64,000 nt of DNA from Rhodococcus sp. IEGM 1379 (lineage in GTDB: Bacteria; Actinomycetota; Actinomycetes; Mycobacteriales; Mycobacteriaceae): positions 62,001-126,000 of the forward strand of contig NZ_JASHKR010000006.1 of NCBI RefSeq assembly GCF_030056815.1. The letters run 5' to 3'. The notes beneath the pieces are model-generated. The model saw only the letters and a list, made by a program, of their open reading frames with translations. It ran no database searches and was not told the DNA's origin. Below, piece by piece: positions 8,861 to 18,725 of this stretch (positions are counted from its first letter, which is position 1; each line of letters opens with the position of its first letter). The translations under genes and the position numbers were made by a program.

Positions 8861-9396
8861 ATGTCCGAAGGCTCGAAATTGCCGAGTGCGAAGACCCTCA
8901 AAGCGATAGTCACCGTCGTCGTCGCGGTGGTGGCGATTGTGCTCGGTCTGGTGTTGTCCTCCAAAGACTCCGACAGTTCCGCATCATCGAACGTAACTGC
9001 CGCGTCGCAAGGGACCGGTACCTCGAAGACTGCGGTCACCGCGAGTGCAAAACCGAAACCCGGTGCGGGGCCGACAACAACTGCGAAACAGACGACCGCA
9101 AAAGAGTCGAGCAGCGACGCACCATCACGCGTCCTCGCGACCCTGGTCGAGATCGACGCCGGTCGTTGGCCGGATTCCGCGAACTCGGTCGGAACCAAGG
9201 GCGGCATCACCTTCCGCAACAGTGAGGGCAGGCTGCCGGCGGTCGGTGCGGGCGGCGGCCGCGTCGTCTATCAGGAGTGGGACGTGAACCCGAAGAAGAA
9301 CGGTCAGGGCCGTGATGCCGAGCGCATCGTGACCGGCAACGACGGTTCCGCCTGGTACACATTGGACCACTACGACACCTTCATGAGGATTCGCTG

Positions 9397-9397
<1 letters not shown>
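8861..9397 (+). CDS. Membrane-anchored barnase/RNase Sa-type ribonuclease
   Basis: A 178-residue protein: short cytoplasmic start, one hydrophobic segment (about 13-33), a Ser/Thr/Ala/Lys-rich low-complexity linker (about 35-88) and a C-terminal guanyl-specific RNase domain (about 90-178). The catalytic triad of the N1/T1/barnase family fits: Glu139 (VVYQEWDV), Arg155 (DAERIVTG) and His170 (TLDHYDTFMRIR), with family-like spacing. It should be tethered outside or secreted, cleaving RNA after G. The next gene, overlapping by 1 bp, is barstar-like, so this is a toxin-immunity type pair. Confidence 0.85.
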
Positions 9398-10952
<1,555 letters not shown>

Positions 10953-10985
10953 TCGGACCGCATACACGACTTGAGGGGGAGCGCA

Positions 10986-12056
10986 GTGGCCGATGCAGGT
11001 GTCGCGGGAAAAGCACGTGTCGCGGAAAATGCAGTTGACGTCGAGAAACCGAGTTTCCTCGACAAACAGCGCGCAGCGCGTCCCTGGCTGGATCATCTGG
11101 TGCGGGCAGGTCTCCGATTCCAGAACCAGAAGGGTGACTACTACGCTGCCGGCATCACGTATTTCAGTGTGCTGGCACTGATACCGATCCTCATGGTCGT
11201 GTTTGCGGTTGCGGGTTTTGTCTTGGCCGGTCATCCCGAATATCTGGACTCGATTCAGGAACAGATCACCAAATCGATCCCGGGCAGCCTCGGCGACACA
11301 ATCAACTCCTTGATTCAGTCGGCGATCGATGCCCGCGCCCGCGTGGGTGTGTTCGGTTTTCTCGGCGCGGCCTACGCGGGCCTCGGCTGGATGGCCAACG
11401 TTCGGGACGCGCTCACCGCGATGTGGGAGAGCAAGCGTGATTCCAAGGGCTTCGTGCGTACCAAACTCGGGGATGCGGGCGCACTTGTCGGTCTTGGCCT
11501 GGCTCTGATCGTTTCTCTCGGTCTGTCTGCATTGAGCAGCGGACCGGTTGCACACCAAGTCATCACGTGGCTCAACCTCGAGAACATCACCGGCGTCGGT
11601 GTCGGCCTACGGATCGTCTCGACAGTGCTGTCGCTACTGGCAACGTGGGCTGTGTTCTTGTGGGTAATCGCCCGATTGCCTCGTGAACCGGTCACTCTGC
11701 ATAGTGCCGCCAGGGCGGCACTGATGGCAGCACTTGTGTTCGAGGTGTTCAAACAGGTTGGTGCGATCTATCTTTCGGCGGTCAGTAGCGGTCCTGCCGG
11801 AGTGGCTTTCGGTCCGATCATCGGTCTGTTGGTGTTCGTTTTCACAGCCTCACGAATGTTGTTGTTCTGTACCGCGTGGGCCGCGACCACGAAGGAAAGC
11901 CTTGCGCTGGCATACATTCCGCCACCGGATCCGGCAATTATCGCGCCGCGGATCGTTGTCGCGGACGGTGCTTCCTCGTCGCGTACAGCGGCATTGATTG
12001 CGACGGGCGTCGTTGCCGGGCTCGGCCTTTCGGGGTTCTTGCGTCGACGCCGCTGA
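10986..12056 (+). CDS. YihY/BrkB (YhjD) family inner-membrane protein
   Basis: A 356-residue polytopic membrane protein with about six hydrophobic segments. Family signatures include YYAAGITYFSVLALIPILM early on and the C-terminal SGPAGVAFGPIIGLLVFVF segment. The GTG at 10986 is preferred because GAGGGGGA ends 5 nt upstream; a TTG 15 nt earlier is the alternative. Members have been proposed as transporters or envelope factors, but the activity is unsettled. The protein ends in Arg-Arg-Arg-Arg, encoded by a palindrome shared with the convergent dacB gene. Confidence 0.85.
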   Translation: MADAGVAGKARVAENAVDVEKPSFLDKQRAARPWLDHLVRAGLRFQNQKGDYYAAGITYFSVLALIPILMVVFAVAGFVLAGHPEYLDSIQEQITKSIPGSLGDTINSLIQSAIDARARVGVFGFLGAAYAGLGWMANVRDALTAMWESKRDSKGFVRTKLGDAGALVGLGLALIVSLGLSALSSGPVAHQVITWLNLENITGVGVGLRIVSTVLSLLATWAVFLWVIARLPREPVTLHSAARAALMAALVFEVFKQVGAIYLSAVSSGPAGVAFGPIIGLLVFVFTASRMLLFCTAWAATTKESLALAYIPPPDPAIIAPRIVVADGASSSRTAALIATGVVAGLGLSGFLRRRR

Positions 12057-12074
12057 GCGTCAGCGGCGTCGACG
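12042..12074. terminator. Bidirectional hairpin spanning both convergent stops
   Basis: A perfect 15-bp inverted repeat with a 3-nt GCG loop (arms 12042-12056 and 12060-12074). The TGA of the YihY gene forms the end of the left arm and the dacB stop starts the right arm. It should terminate transcription in both directions. Because both genes read into it, both proteins end in the same Arg-rich tail. Confidence 0.75.
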
Positions 12075-13352
12075 GCTCAATACGACAGAACCGAGAATCA
12101 ACCCGAGAACAACCGCAGCTCCCGAGCCGATAATCGCGGTGCGGGCAGTCGTGCTGAAGTGACTGCCTGGCGTTGCTCCGGCAGTTGACATTTCACCAGG
12201 GGGCACCCGCTCGGTCATGGTTGCCACGTCGGATTTGTCGTAAGTAGACGTGAGATCGGTCAAGGTTCCGACGGTCATCGTGGGGGTGAGGCTGAATCCG
12301 AAGTCGAGAAGGCGGGCGGCTTGCTCCCACGGGCGGATCGGCTTCGCTTCGCCGCCCATCAACGTGACGAGGAGCGTTCGACCGTTCCGCTGGGCTGCAC
12401 CGACATACGTGTGGCGGGCATCGTCGGTGAACCCGGTTTTGCCGCCCAAAGCTCCGTCGTAGTTGTAGAGCAACTGGTTGTCGTTGGCGAGAGTGAAGCC
12501 GGGGCGGTCCTGATCTTCGGGGATCGTCGGGTCCTTGGGGAATCCCGGAAACTCGACGGTTTCGGTATGGATGAGTTCCGCGAATGTCGGATTCTGCAGT
12601 GCCGCATGGAAGATCACTGCAAGATCGTAGGGCGAGCTGCTCATTCCCGGCCCGTCCAACCCTGAGGGAGTCGCCGTACGGGTATCGAGTGCGCCGAGGT
12701 CGGCTGCGAGTGCGTTCATCTTCTTGACAGCCGCAGCGTCACCGCCGAGTTGGCGGGCCAGCGCATGCGCGGCGTCGTTGCCCGAAGCCATGACGAGACC
12801 CTGCATCAGTTGGCGGTTGGTATAAGTTCCGTCCTTGCCGATACCGACTGCGCTGCCTTCGGCATTGGCATCCTCAGCTGTTGCAGTGACTACAGTGTCG
12901 AGGTTCAGTTCGTCCAGGGCGACCAGAGCCAGGAGCATTTTGATCGTGCTGGCCGGGCGGTAGCGGCCGTGAGGGTCCTTTGCGGCAAGTACTTCACCAG
13001 TGTTCGCGTCGGCGAGTACCCAACCGGAGGCGGCGATGTCTGCGGGCAAGGGGGGAGCGCCGGCAGGAAGGATGACACCACAGCCGCCGAGCTGATCTCC
13101 GCCGACGGGATCGGAAGGAACTGGCATCGGAGCGGGCGCAGTGGTTCCGGGCGAGGGAACCTCGGAGAGGTCGACGGCGGGAGCTGGGCGGCTCGTGAAC
13201 GGGCAACTGTCGGTATTCGGCGTGGTGAACGGTGCCGACGTCGTTGGTGCTGGTGGGGGAGCAGGCTGAGCCCCGGCGATTCCCGACACCCCTCCGATTC
13301 CGGAAAGTACGGTTCCGGCAACAACCACTGCACACGCTCTACGCCACATCAT
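12060..13352 (-). CDS. dacB: D-alanyl-D-alanine carboxypeptidase
   Basis: A penicillin-binding protein of about 430 residues. It has a signal peptide (MMWRRACAVVVAGTVLSG), a Pro/Thr-rich linker to about residue 85, the peptidase S11 domain with Ser135-x-x-Lys138 (PASTIKML), Ser190-Gly-Asn192 (MASGNDAA) and Lys305-Thr-Gly (GGKTGFTDD), and a C-terminal membrane anchor (IIGSGAAVVLGLILGSVVL) before RRRR. It trims the terminal D-Ala of peptidoglycan stem peptides at the outer face of the membrane. An in-frame extension to 13538 exists, but the ATG at 13352 starts a normal signal peptide. trpS-YihY-dacB order is conserved in relatives. Confidence 0.92.
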   Translation of the reverse strand: MMWRRACAVVVAGTVLSGIGGVSGIAGAQPAPPPAPTTSAPFTTPNTDSCPFTSRPAPAVDLSEVPSPGTTAPAPMPVPSDPVGGDQLGGCGVILPAGAPPLPADIAASGWVLADANTGEVLAAKDPHGRYRPASTIKMLLALVALDELNLDTVVTATAEDANAEGSAVGIGKDGTYTNRQLMQGLVMASGNDAAHALARQLGGDAAAVKKMNALAADLGALDTRTATPSGLDGPGMSSSPYDLAVIFHAALQNPTFAELIHTETVEFPGFPKDPTIPEDQDRPGFTLANDNQLLYNYDGALGGKTGFTDDARHTYVGAAQRNGRTLLVTLMGGEAKPIRPWEQAARLLDFGFSLTPTMTVGTLTDLTSTYDKSDVATMTERVPPGEMSTAGATPGSHFSTTARTAIIGSGAAVVLGLILGSVVLSRRRR

Positions 13353-13457
13353 CTCGATTCGAGGGTAGGCGAATTGTGCGCAACCACCGAATCGCCGCAC
13401 ATTCTGCAACAGTGGAACCGTCAGTAGTTCGATCGGTGCGTCTGGCAGGAGATCGGT

Positions 13458-13622
13458 ATGGGCAAGGTTGTGGTGACTGAATTCGTGTCGCTGGACATGG
13501 TTATGGAGGCGCCTGGCGGCGAACCTGGCTATGCCCATACGGGGTGGGTGGTCCCGTATCAGGAGGGGGATCAGATCAACTACCCGGCTCTGAAGGGCCA
13601 GGTTTGCTGCTCACCGACCTAG
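13458..13622 (+). pseudogene. 5' fragment of a DHFR-family (RibD C-terminal-like) gene
   Basis: The frame opens with a good AGGAG six nt before ATG and reads MGKVVVTEFVSLDMVMEAPG and HTGWVVPYQEGDQINY, the characteristic start of actinobacterial dihydrofolate-reductase-family proteins of about 190 residues. After the codon for Tyr42 (13581-13583) homology stops; twelve unrelated codons follow to a TAG at 13620. The break coincides with the right end of the TnpB element. The 3' part is not found on the far side of the element, so sequence was also lost there. Confidence 0.75.
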
Positions 13623-13740
13623 CTGGATGCTAGAGCGGTGGCTGCTATAGGCACGGTTGATTGAGCGGCCCAATACTTTTCATGCCCGAGCGCGGCAATA
13701 TTGCGGGCAGCATTGTGGTCCGCGTGCGCGGTCCACCCAC
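13584..13740 (-). ncRNA. Predicted TnpB guide (omega) RNA
   Basis: In TnpB systems the guide RNA covers the 3' end of tnpB and the right element end, with the guide taken from the flanking DNA. Here that would be the last 120 nt or so of tnpB plus the 35 nt to the terminal hairpin, reading into flank GTAGTTGATCTGATCC. Position and extent are inferred from the family. Confidence 0.4.
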
Positions 13741-14851
13741 ATTCTCGGCACGCGAACCTAGCTTGACTTCTGCGATTCTTCACATCACAAAACCCACACC
13801 GCGAGCAGGTTCGGGACGTGTTGCGCGGGTCGATCACCTGCACCGGCACCCCGGCCATCTCCGCTTTGTAGGTGACGAAGTTGCGCAACTGGGCGTAAGC
13901 CCACGAATGCACCTGCGCTCGCTGCTTCTTGGCCAGCCGTACCCGATCACGAATCCCCGATAGATCCTCTATCGCGATAGCCCGATCGGTGCGTTGCGCC
14001 TGAGCAACAATTGTTTTCGACAACTGATGGTTGACGTCGGTGGCGAACCGTTGTTCCTTCCGTCGCCGAGTCTTCAACTTCCGCTTCGCGGACTTCGTAC
14101 CCACCTTCTGCAACGCCGTCCGCATCACCTGGTTCTTCTTCCGCCGCGCGCTGACAGCACCGTCGGACCACCGCACATCAAGCTCAGCGGGATCATCGTC
14201 GGTAGTGACCGCCAGATTCACGATCCCGAGGTCCACACCCAACCAACCATCGACCGGATCCTTCGCCGGTACGACCTGTGTCGGTGCTGGTTGGTCGATG
14301 GTGGCGTACAGATAGAACTGGCCGTCGCGGTAGACCAGATCCGATTCCCCTTTGCGGTCCGCCAACAGCGTCCGCTGCCACGGCGCGCACACGAACCGCA
14401 CACCCCGCATCCGCCCCGCCGTCGTCCAGATGGAGACGGTCGAGGAGTCCAGTTGCCACGACAGGCACCGATCGTCGAACGGTTGCGCCGCCAGCGGGCG
14501 GAAACGAACTGCGGAATCCGCCACACCCGCATACTGCTTCGAACCAGGTCGGCCGTAGTTTCCGGCTTTGAGGTTCGCAGTTCGGGTGGCGTAGGCAGCA
14601 GCGACTTTCTTGATCACTCGAACCGCCGGTTGTGCCGACAAACCGAGCGCCTTGATCTGCGTGTACACCGACTCGTGCAACGTGAACGCACGCCGATCAG
14701 AGGCAGGTTGAGCGACATCGGAAACGACGTCGGCAGCTCGGTTGCAGGTGAGCAGCGTCTGCTTCAACGCGGCAGCTTGCTCGTCGGTGACGGCGAGCTT
14801 GATCATCACGATCCGCTTCACCACGATCACCGCCTTCCTCGAAGGATTCAC
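13619..14851 (-). CDS. tnpB: TnpB RNA-guided DNA endonuclease
   Basis: A 410-residue TnpB/OrfB protein. The RuvC-like catalytic set is complete: Asp in WLGVDLGIVNLAVT, Glu in IAIEDLSGIRDR and Asp in TAHADHNAARNIAAL. A zinc ribbon (CSRCGFCD ... FACRECGW) lies between the last two. Basic helices such as KSAKRKLKTRRRKEQR fit RNA binding. It should bind a guide RNA made from the end of its own gene and cut matching DNA, which helps such elements persist. Starts are possible at GTG 14851, GTG 14824 or ATG 14807; homology certainly begins by MIKLAVTDEQ. The reading frame is intact. Confidence 0.9.
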   Translation of the reverse strand: MNPSRKAVIVVKRIVMIKLAVTDEQAAALKQTLLTCNRAADVVSDVAQPASDRRAFTLHESVYTQIKALGLSAQPAVRVIKKVAAAYATRTANLKAGNYGRPGSKQYAGVADSAVRFRPLAAQPFDDRCLSWQLDSSTVSIWTTAGRMRGVRFVCAPWQRTLLADRKGESDLVYRDGQFYLYATIDQPAPTQVVPAKDPVDGWLGVDLGIVNLAVTTDDDPAELDVRWSDGAVSARRKKNQVMRTALQKVGTKSAKRKLKTRRRKEQRFATDVNHQLSKTIVAQAQRTDRAIAIEDLSGIRDRVRLAKKQRAQVHSWAYAQLRNFVTYKAEMAGVPVQVIDPRNTSRTCSRCGFCDVKNRRSQARFACRECGWTAHADHNAARNIAALGHEKYWAAQSTVPIAATALASS

Positions 14852-14856
14852 ACTTG

Positions 14857-15021
14857 GATTGCCGCGGCAACCACTACGAACAGATCATGGCATTGGGGTA
14901 CGACAGCCAGCCGAATTCAATACGGCGACAGGGACCCTTCGGCGGGCGATTATCTCAGGTACACCGCGACCTGCGGACACAGCACGAGCGATTGCAGGAA
15001 CATCGGAATCGTGAAAGTTGA
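14857..15021 (+). pseudogene. Possible 3' remnant of an unknown gene
   Basis: The stretch 14852-15210 carries no complete gene. One frame reads DCRGNHYEQIMALGYDSQPN, IRRQGPFGGRLSQVHRDLRT and QHERLQEHRNRES to a TGA at 15019-15021. Its composition (charged, helix-like, no stops) resembles real protein rather than shadow, and it begins right at the TnpB element. I do not recognise the family and see no start codon. Beyond it, 15022-15210 holds only the presumed promoter and ribosome site (GGAGGAG at 15192-15198) of the next gene. Confidence 0.35.
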
Positions 15022-15210
15022 CGATGCGGATGGGTCTTCTGTCACCGTATAGAGCCAAGGTGGCGTGGATGTGCCAGCCCGACATGCAGTATGTAGATAC
15101 AGTCACCGGATCTGCGCGGATCTCGAGCCGCCAGAAGAATTTGGTGAATCATGCAGTGTATCAAGCTGAACGGCTGAACAGCGTCGTTGACGGAGGAGTC
15201 GAGATACGAG

Positions 15211-16542
15211 ATGGGTAGCTTAGAAAGAAGGAAGCAGCTGTTGATCGGAGGGCGCCGTATTCGCGTCGCCGACCTGATCAAGGCAGGTCTGCTCGAACCG
15301 GGGCAGACGTTGGTTTTCTCGAGACCCCGCGCCGGAGAACGGTACGAGGCGATCGTAGAGAAGGACGGTGCGCTGAGAGTGGAGGGGCACCGATACACCA
15401 GTCCTTCAAGTGCTGCGTCAAACGTCGCCGAGGTGTCATTGGACGGGTGGCACGCATGGCAGGTCGGGGAGTCCGGTCGATACCTCCACCAGCTTCGTGA
15501 ACAATTGCTCGAACAGCAGAAATCTCAGCTCGCGGATACGGAGCAAGACAGGCAAATTCGTGAACGGCAGGAATTCCTTGCAGGCGTCGATGGCAAGGGC
15601 AAGCCGCTGACAGTACTCGAATTCCTCAAACTCTGGAGGGCGACGACGCGCTCGCAGATCGTCACCGATGAGATCGACGCGGACCTGACCAATCATGACT
15701 TGGTCACGACACCGAACTATCTCAAGGTCGGCGTCGAGGACGTGATCGTTCTTCATAAGCGGCGCACAGACACTGACCAAGAGGAGGAAGATGCCGCACG
15801 CGATGATCCTCTCGGACTGGACGAGATCGGTATTACTCTCGGCAACATCAGCTCTGCGAATTCCGAAGTGGTGTCGGTGAGTCCGAATTCCTCTCTCGAA
15901 GAAGCGATCACGAAGATGTATCTCCACGATTACTCCCAACTGCCGGTGTTGGCCGGACCTAGGACTGTGAAGGGAGCGGTCACATGGCAGTCGATCGCGC
16001 GCGCCCGCCATCGCAATGCTGACGCCACACTCCGTGACGCCACGATCGAGGCGCGTGAGCATCCTTATGATAAGGAGCTTATTGACGTCCTGCCTGACTT
16101 GCAGAAATTTGACTTCGCACTTGTGCGGGGACCGCAGAATGAGATCTCTGGAATCGTGACAACCGCCGACGTGGTTGCTGCATACGGTGCATTGGCGACT
16201 CCGTTTCTCTTGATCGGTGAGCTCGATCAGATCCTTCGTCGGGTATTGATCAACAATGTCGACATAGATACCGTCAGTGCCATCTGCGTCGGGGATTCAG
16301 GCCAGGTGATCGAGGGTTTCGGACAATTGACAATGGGTCACTACGAGCGCGTCCTGTCACACGAGGACACCTGGAAGTCGTTGGACTGGCCTTTCGACCG
16401 CAAGACCTTCCTAAAGGGGTTGGCTGAACTCCGTAAGGTGCGCAACGACGTTATGCATTTCAACCGGGACGCTGTCCCGCCGCACACCATTACCCAGTTC
16501 CGGCAGATGATTGCGTTGCTTCGCGACTATGTCGACCGCTAG
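15211..16542 (+). CDS. RAMA - CBS pair - HEPN protein, probable defence effector
   Basis: A 443-residue protein with three recognisable parts. Residues 17-85 (RIRVADLIKAGLLEPGQTL, TSPSSAASN, LDGWHAWQV) match the RAMA domain, which occurs beside restriction and methylation modules and is thought to read modified DNA. Residues of about 215-335 form two CBS-like repeats (VVSVSPNSSLEEAITKMYLH, QLPVL, GIVTTADVVAAYGAL), a nucleotide-binding pair. The C-terminus carries the HEPN RNase signature R411-x4-H416 (KVRNDVMHFNRD). I infer a DNA- or nucleotide-triggered RNase. The ATG at 15211 and a TTG at 15187 are both possible starts. It lies alone downstream of a TnpB element. Confidence 0.7.
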   Translation: MGSLERRKQLLIGGRRIRVADLIKAGLLEPGQTLVFSRPRAGERYEAIVEKDGALRVEGHRYTSPSSAASNVAEVSLDGWHAWQVGESGRYLHQLREQLLEQQKSQLADTEQDRQIRERQEFLAGVDGKGKPLTVLEFLKLWRATTRSQIVTDEIDADLTNHDLVTTPNYLKVGVEDVIVLHKRRTDTDQEEEDAARDDPLGLDEIGITLGNISSANSEVVSVSPNSSLEEAITKMYLHDYSQLPVLAGPRTVKGAVTWQSIARARHRNADATLRDATIEAREHPYDKELIDVLPDLQKFDFALVRGPQNEISGIVTTADVVAAYGALATPFLLIGELDQILRRVLINNVDIDTVSAICVGDSGQVIEGFGQLTMGHYERVLSHEDTWKSLDWPFDRKTFLKGLAELRKVRNDVMHFNRDAVPPHTITQFRQMIALLRDYVDR

Positions 16543-16653
16543 ACGACAGAAGATGCTGAGACAGAGAATGTCGAATGCTCCAGCGTGACCAAGGCCAAGC
16601 CGCAGCGGGCGTACGTCTGATGATTGGGTAGCTTTGTGTCCAGTATTAACGGC

Positions 16654-16680
16654 TCAATCTGCAGCCATTCAATCTGCAGC
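16654..16680. repeat. Duplicated 12-bp stop-codon segment
   Basis: TCAATCTGCAGC occurs at 16654-16665 and 16669-16680. Read on the minus strand, the last codons and stop of the OLD-like gene (GCTGCAGATTGA) are repeated 15 bp downstream. It is a small tandem duplication of the gene's 3' end. Confidence 0.7.
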
Positions 16681-18714
16681 TACGGCGTCGTCGGCGTCTG
16701 GCTGTAGGTCCGCTTCGCTCAGGCGCCCCTGGTCGCGTAGGCGTACGAGTAGCGGAATATTTGTGAGTCGGCCGAGGAAGTTTTGGTAGTCAGGAACCCG
16801 TTCGAGTGGATCTGTTCCGAGATCGAAATCGCGGCGGAGTGCGGCGGTTCCGGCGCGGATGGTGTCGCCAGCGGTGGTGTTGTCGGAGGTCGCGTCGATT
16901 CGTCCCAGCATTGCTGCAGCGCGGTCCCTGACGCAACCCGTGGGATGGTCGTCAGAGAAATCCTTGATGATTCGTTCCACGCGCCCTTCGCGTCGGGAGT
17001 CGATCTCACGTTCGCGGGCTAGCCGTAGGGTGTCCGTGAGTTTCTCGATGAGGGAGGCGAAGTTTGCATCGAGGTCGTCTACCCCATTGGGTTGGGTCTT
17101 ATCAGCGTCGTGCTCTTTGAGGTATCCAAGGAGCTCCTTTGCGAAGCCGGCCTTACCGATCTCGGTTCCAAACGCTGCTTTGAAGGCTTTTGCGACGGCA
17201 TCCCACATCGATTTGTTGGCTGCGTTGATTTCAGCCTTGATGGCAATGTCGGTGAGGCCATTTGCCTCGGTCTCGCTCAGGCTCAGGAGGTGTGTTGCGT
17301 AGCGGCGTGCCGAGATGCCCGCCAGCGTCAGCGGAACCAGATCTTCGGGTTCCGTTATGGTCACACCGGATTCGCACTTCGCGCCGACGTCAGATGCCCA
17401 GTCGCCAACCATGACGATGAGATCGTCGGTCACGGTGGGTCTTCCCTTGGCTCCGCCCTTCCGGATCTGGGCACGCGCGGTTTCGCCGGCCGGGTCACTA
17501 TCGAGGAGGACTGCGCAAGCGGGTTTGAACTGATCGCGACCGCGCGCGAGATACAGCATGTACGCGACATTTGAGCCGCCTGGAACGAGAGTGACCTGGT
17601 TGAGGTCGAGGCACTTGCTGGGTGCTGTTCCGGCACGGCGGATCCGCGCGTTCATTCCCGCGATCAATATCTGATCAGCGATTCCTTCGACGAATAAGTT
17701 ATCGCCTCCGATGAATGCGGTTTCAGCGACGAAGGCGCCCAATGATGTTCGGAGAGGCTCATAGTGATTCTGGGTTGCATCCTTGACGAGGCGGGTGCCT
17801 TCGTCGCGGGCGCCCTTGTCAACGACACGGACCCGGTGACCGGCGTTGCGGTTGATCAGAAATGGAGAGTGGGTGACATAGACGACCTGGTCGGTCCGGT
17901 CGGAGTCCTCTGGATGAGCGTGGGCTTCGAGTACACGCAGCAGGTCCTGTTGACCGAGCGCGGATAAGTAGGCATCTGGTTCGTCCATCAGGAGGACCTC
18001 GGGTCGATCCTCGGGTCGATCGTGGGATCGTAGTTGAACGTAGTAGCTGAGGAAGTAGGTGAGTCCGCGGCTGCGTTCACTAAAGGAATAGTCCGTGCCG
18101 GTGCGGTCGCGGATGGTGAAAACAAGTTCGTGCTCTCGTGGGGAGACTCGGAGTTGGAAATCTTCGTCCTGGCTCCACCATTTCGAGATGTTCAGGTGGC
18201 GGGCTATCGACTTGTTCATCTCCTGGATAAGTGCGTTGACGAGGCCCTCCTTCTCGTTTGCAATTGCCTCTTGGAGATCCCTGAACGCCGACGCGTCGAT
18301 TCGAGCGACCTTGGTGAGCAGTAGTCGACCCAGTTTCTGCTGTTCAGTCTCGGCCGGATCGGTCGCCGTCAACATCGCGAACAACGCAACCGACCTGGGC
18401 GCGATGTCTTCGACTGATCTGATTTCGTTGAGAGATTCGAAGAGCTCGTACCGCTTCTTCCGGCTGGCCATGAGCTCGGTGGTTTGGGCGAGCGCGGCGA
18501 TGGAAACTGAGTCCGGTTCGCGTTGGCGCTGGACGTAGTCGGTGAGTCCGACAAGATCCCAATGGCATTGGCGGAATGTGTTCTCGTTCCGGCGCTCTCG
18601 ACGTCCTTGGGAGGCCCCGATCTCGAGTTTGCAGTGAACACGATGCTGGACTGGAGTCGAACGTCTGAGCCGAAGGAGCGCCGCCGGTTGCACAGCTTGG
18701 CACAACGATTCCAC
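16669..18714 (-). pseudogene. OLD-family ATPase-TOPRIM nuclease, 5'-truncated
   Basis: The 681-codon frame contains the rear half of an OLD/RecF-like ATPase: signature SFSERSRGLTYFLSYYVQL (about 210-228), Walker B VLLMDEPDAYLS (Asp244-Glu245) and the H-loop YVTHSPFLI (His282). A TOPRIM nuclease domain follows with Glu343 (LFVEGIADQ) and Asp405-x-Asp407 (VLLDSDPAG). No Walker A (GxxxxGKS/T) exists in this frame or the adjacent ones; the first 45 codons do not look like protein. The gene has therefore lost its first 100 residues or so, or this is a non-canonical variant. Intact relatives act in anti-phage systems (OLD, Gabija-like). The divergent neighbour starts only 11 bp away. Confidence 0.65.
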
Positions 18715-18725
18715 AGTAGGTTCGC

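Larger units (their letters stand above)
13584..14870 (-). mobile_element. IS200/IS605-superfamily element carrying tnpB only
   Basis: The element holds tnpB without a tnpA transposase. The right end is placed at about 13584 because DHFR-family homology stops there and a terminal hairpin CCTGGC-CCTTCAGA-GCCGGG (minus strand) lies just inside it. The left end is uncertain; a 12-bp palindrome TTGCCGCGGCAA at 14859-14870 is a candidate. There are no terminal inverted repeats or target duplication, as expected for this superfamily. Movement would need TnpA from elsewhere. Confidence 0.55.

Noticed and set aside
13352-13538. N-terminal extension of dacB to 13538
   Set aside because: It would bury the signal peptide behind 62 residues and overlap the divergent DHFR-family gene start; the ATG at 13352 gives a normal exported protein.
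13584-14870. Complete autonomous IS605 element with TnpA
   Set aside because: No Y1 transposase reading frame (HUH plus Tyr) was found on either side of tnpB.
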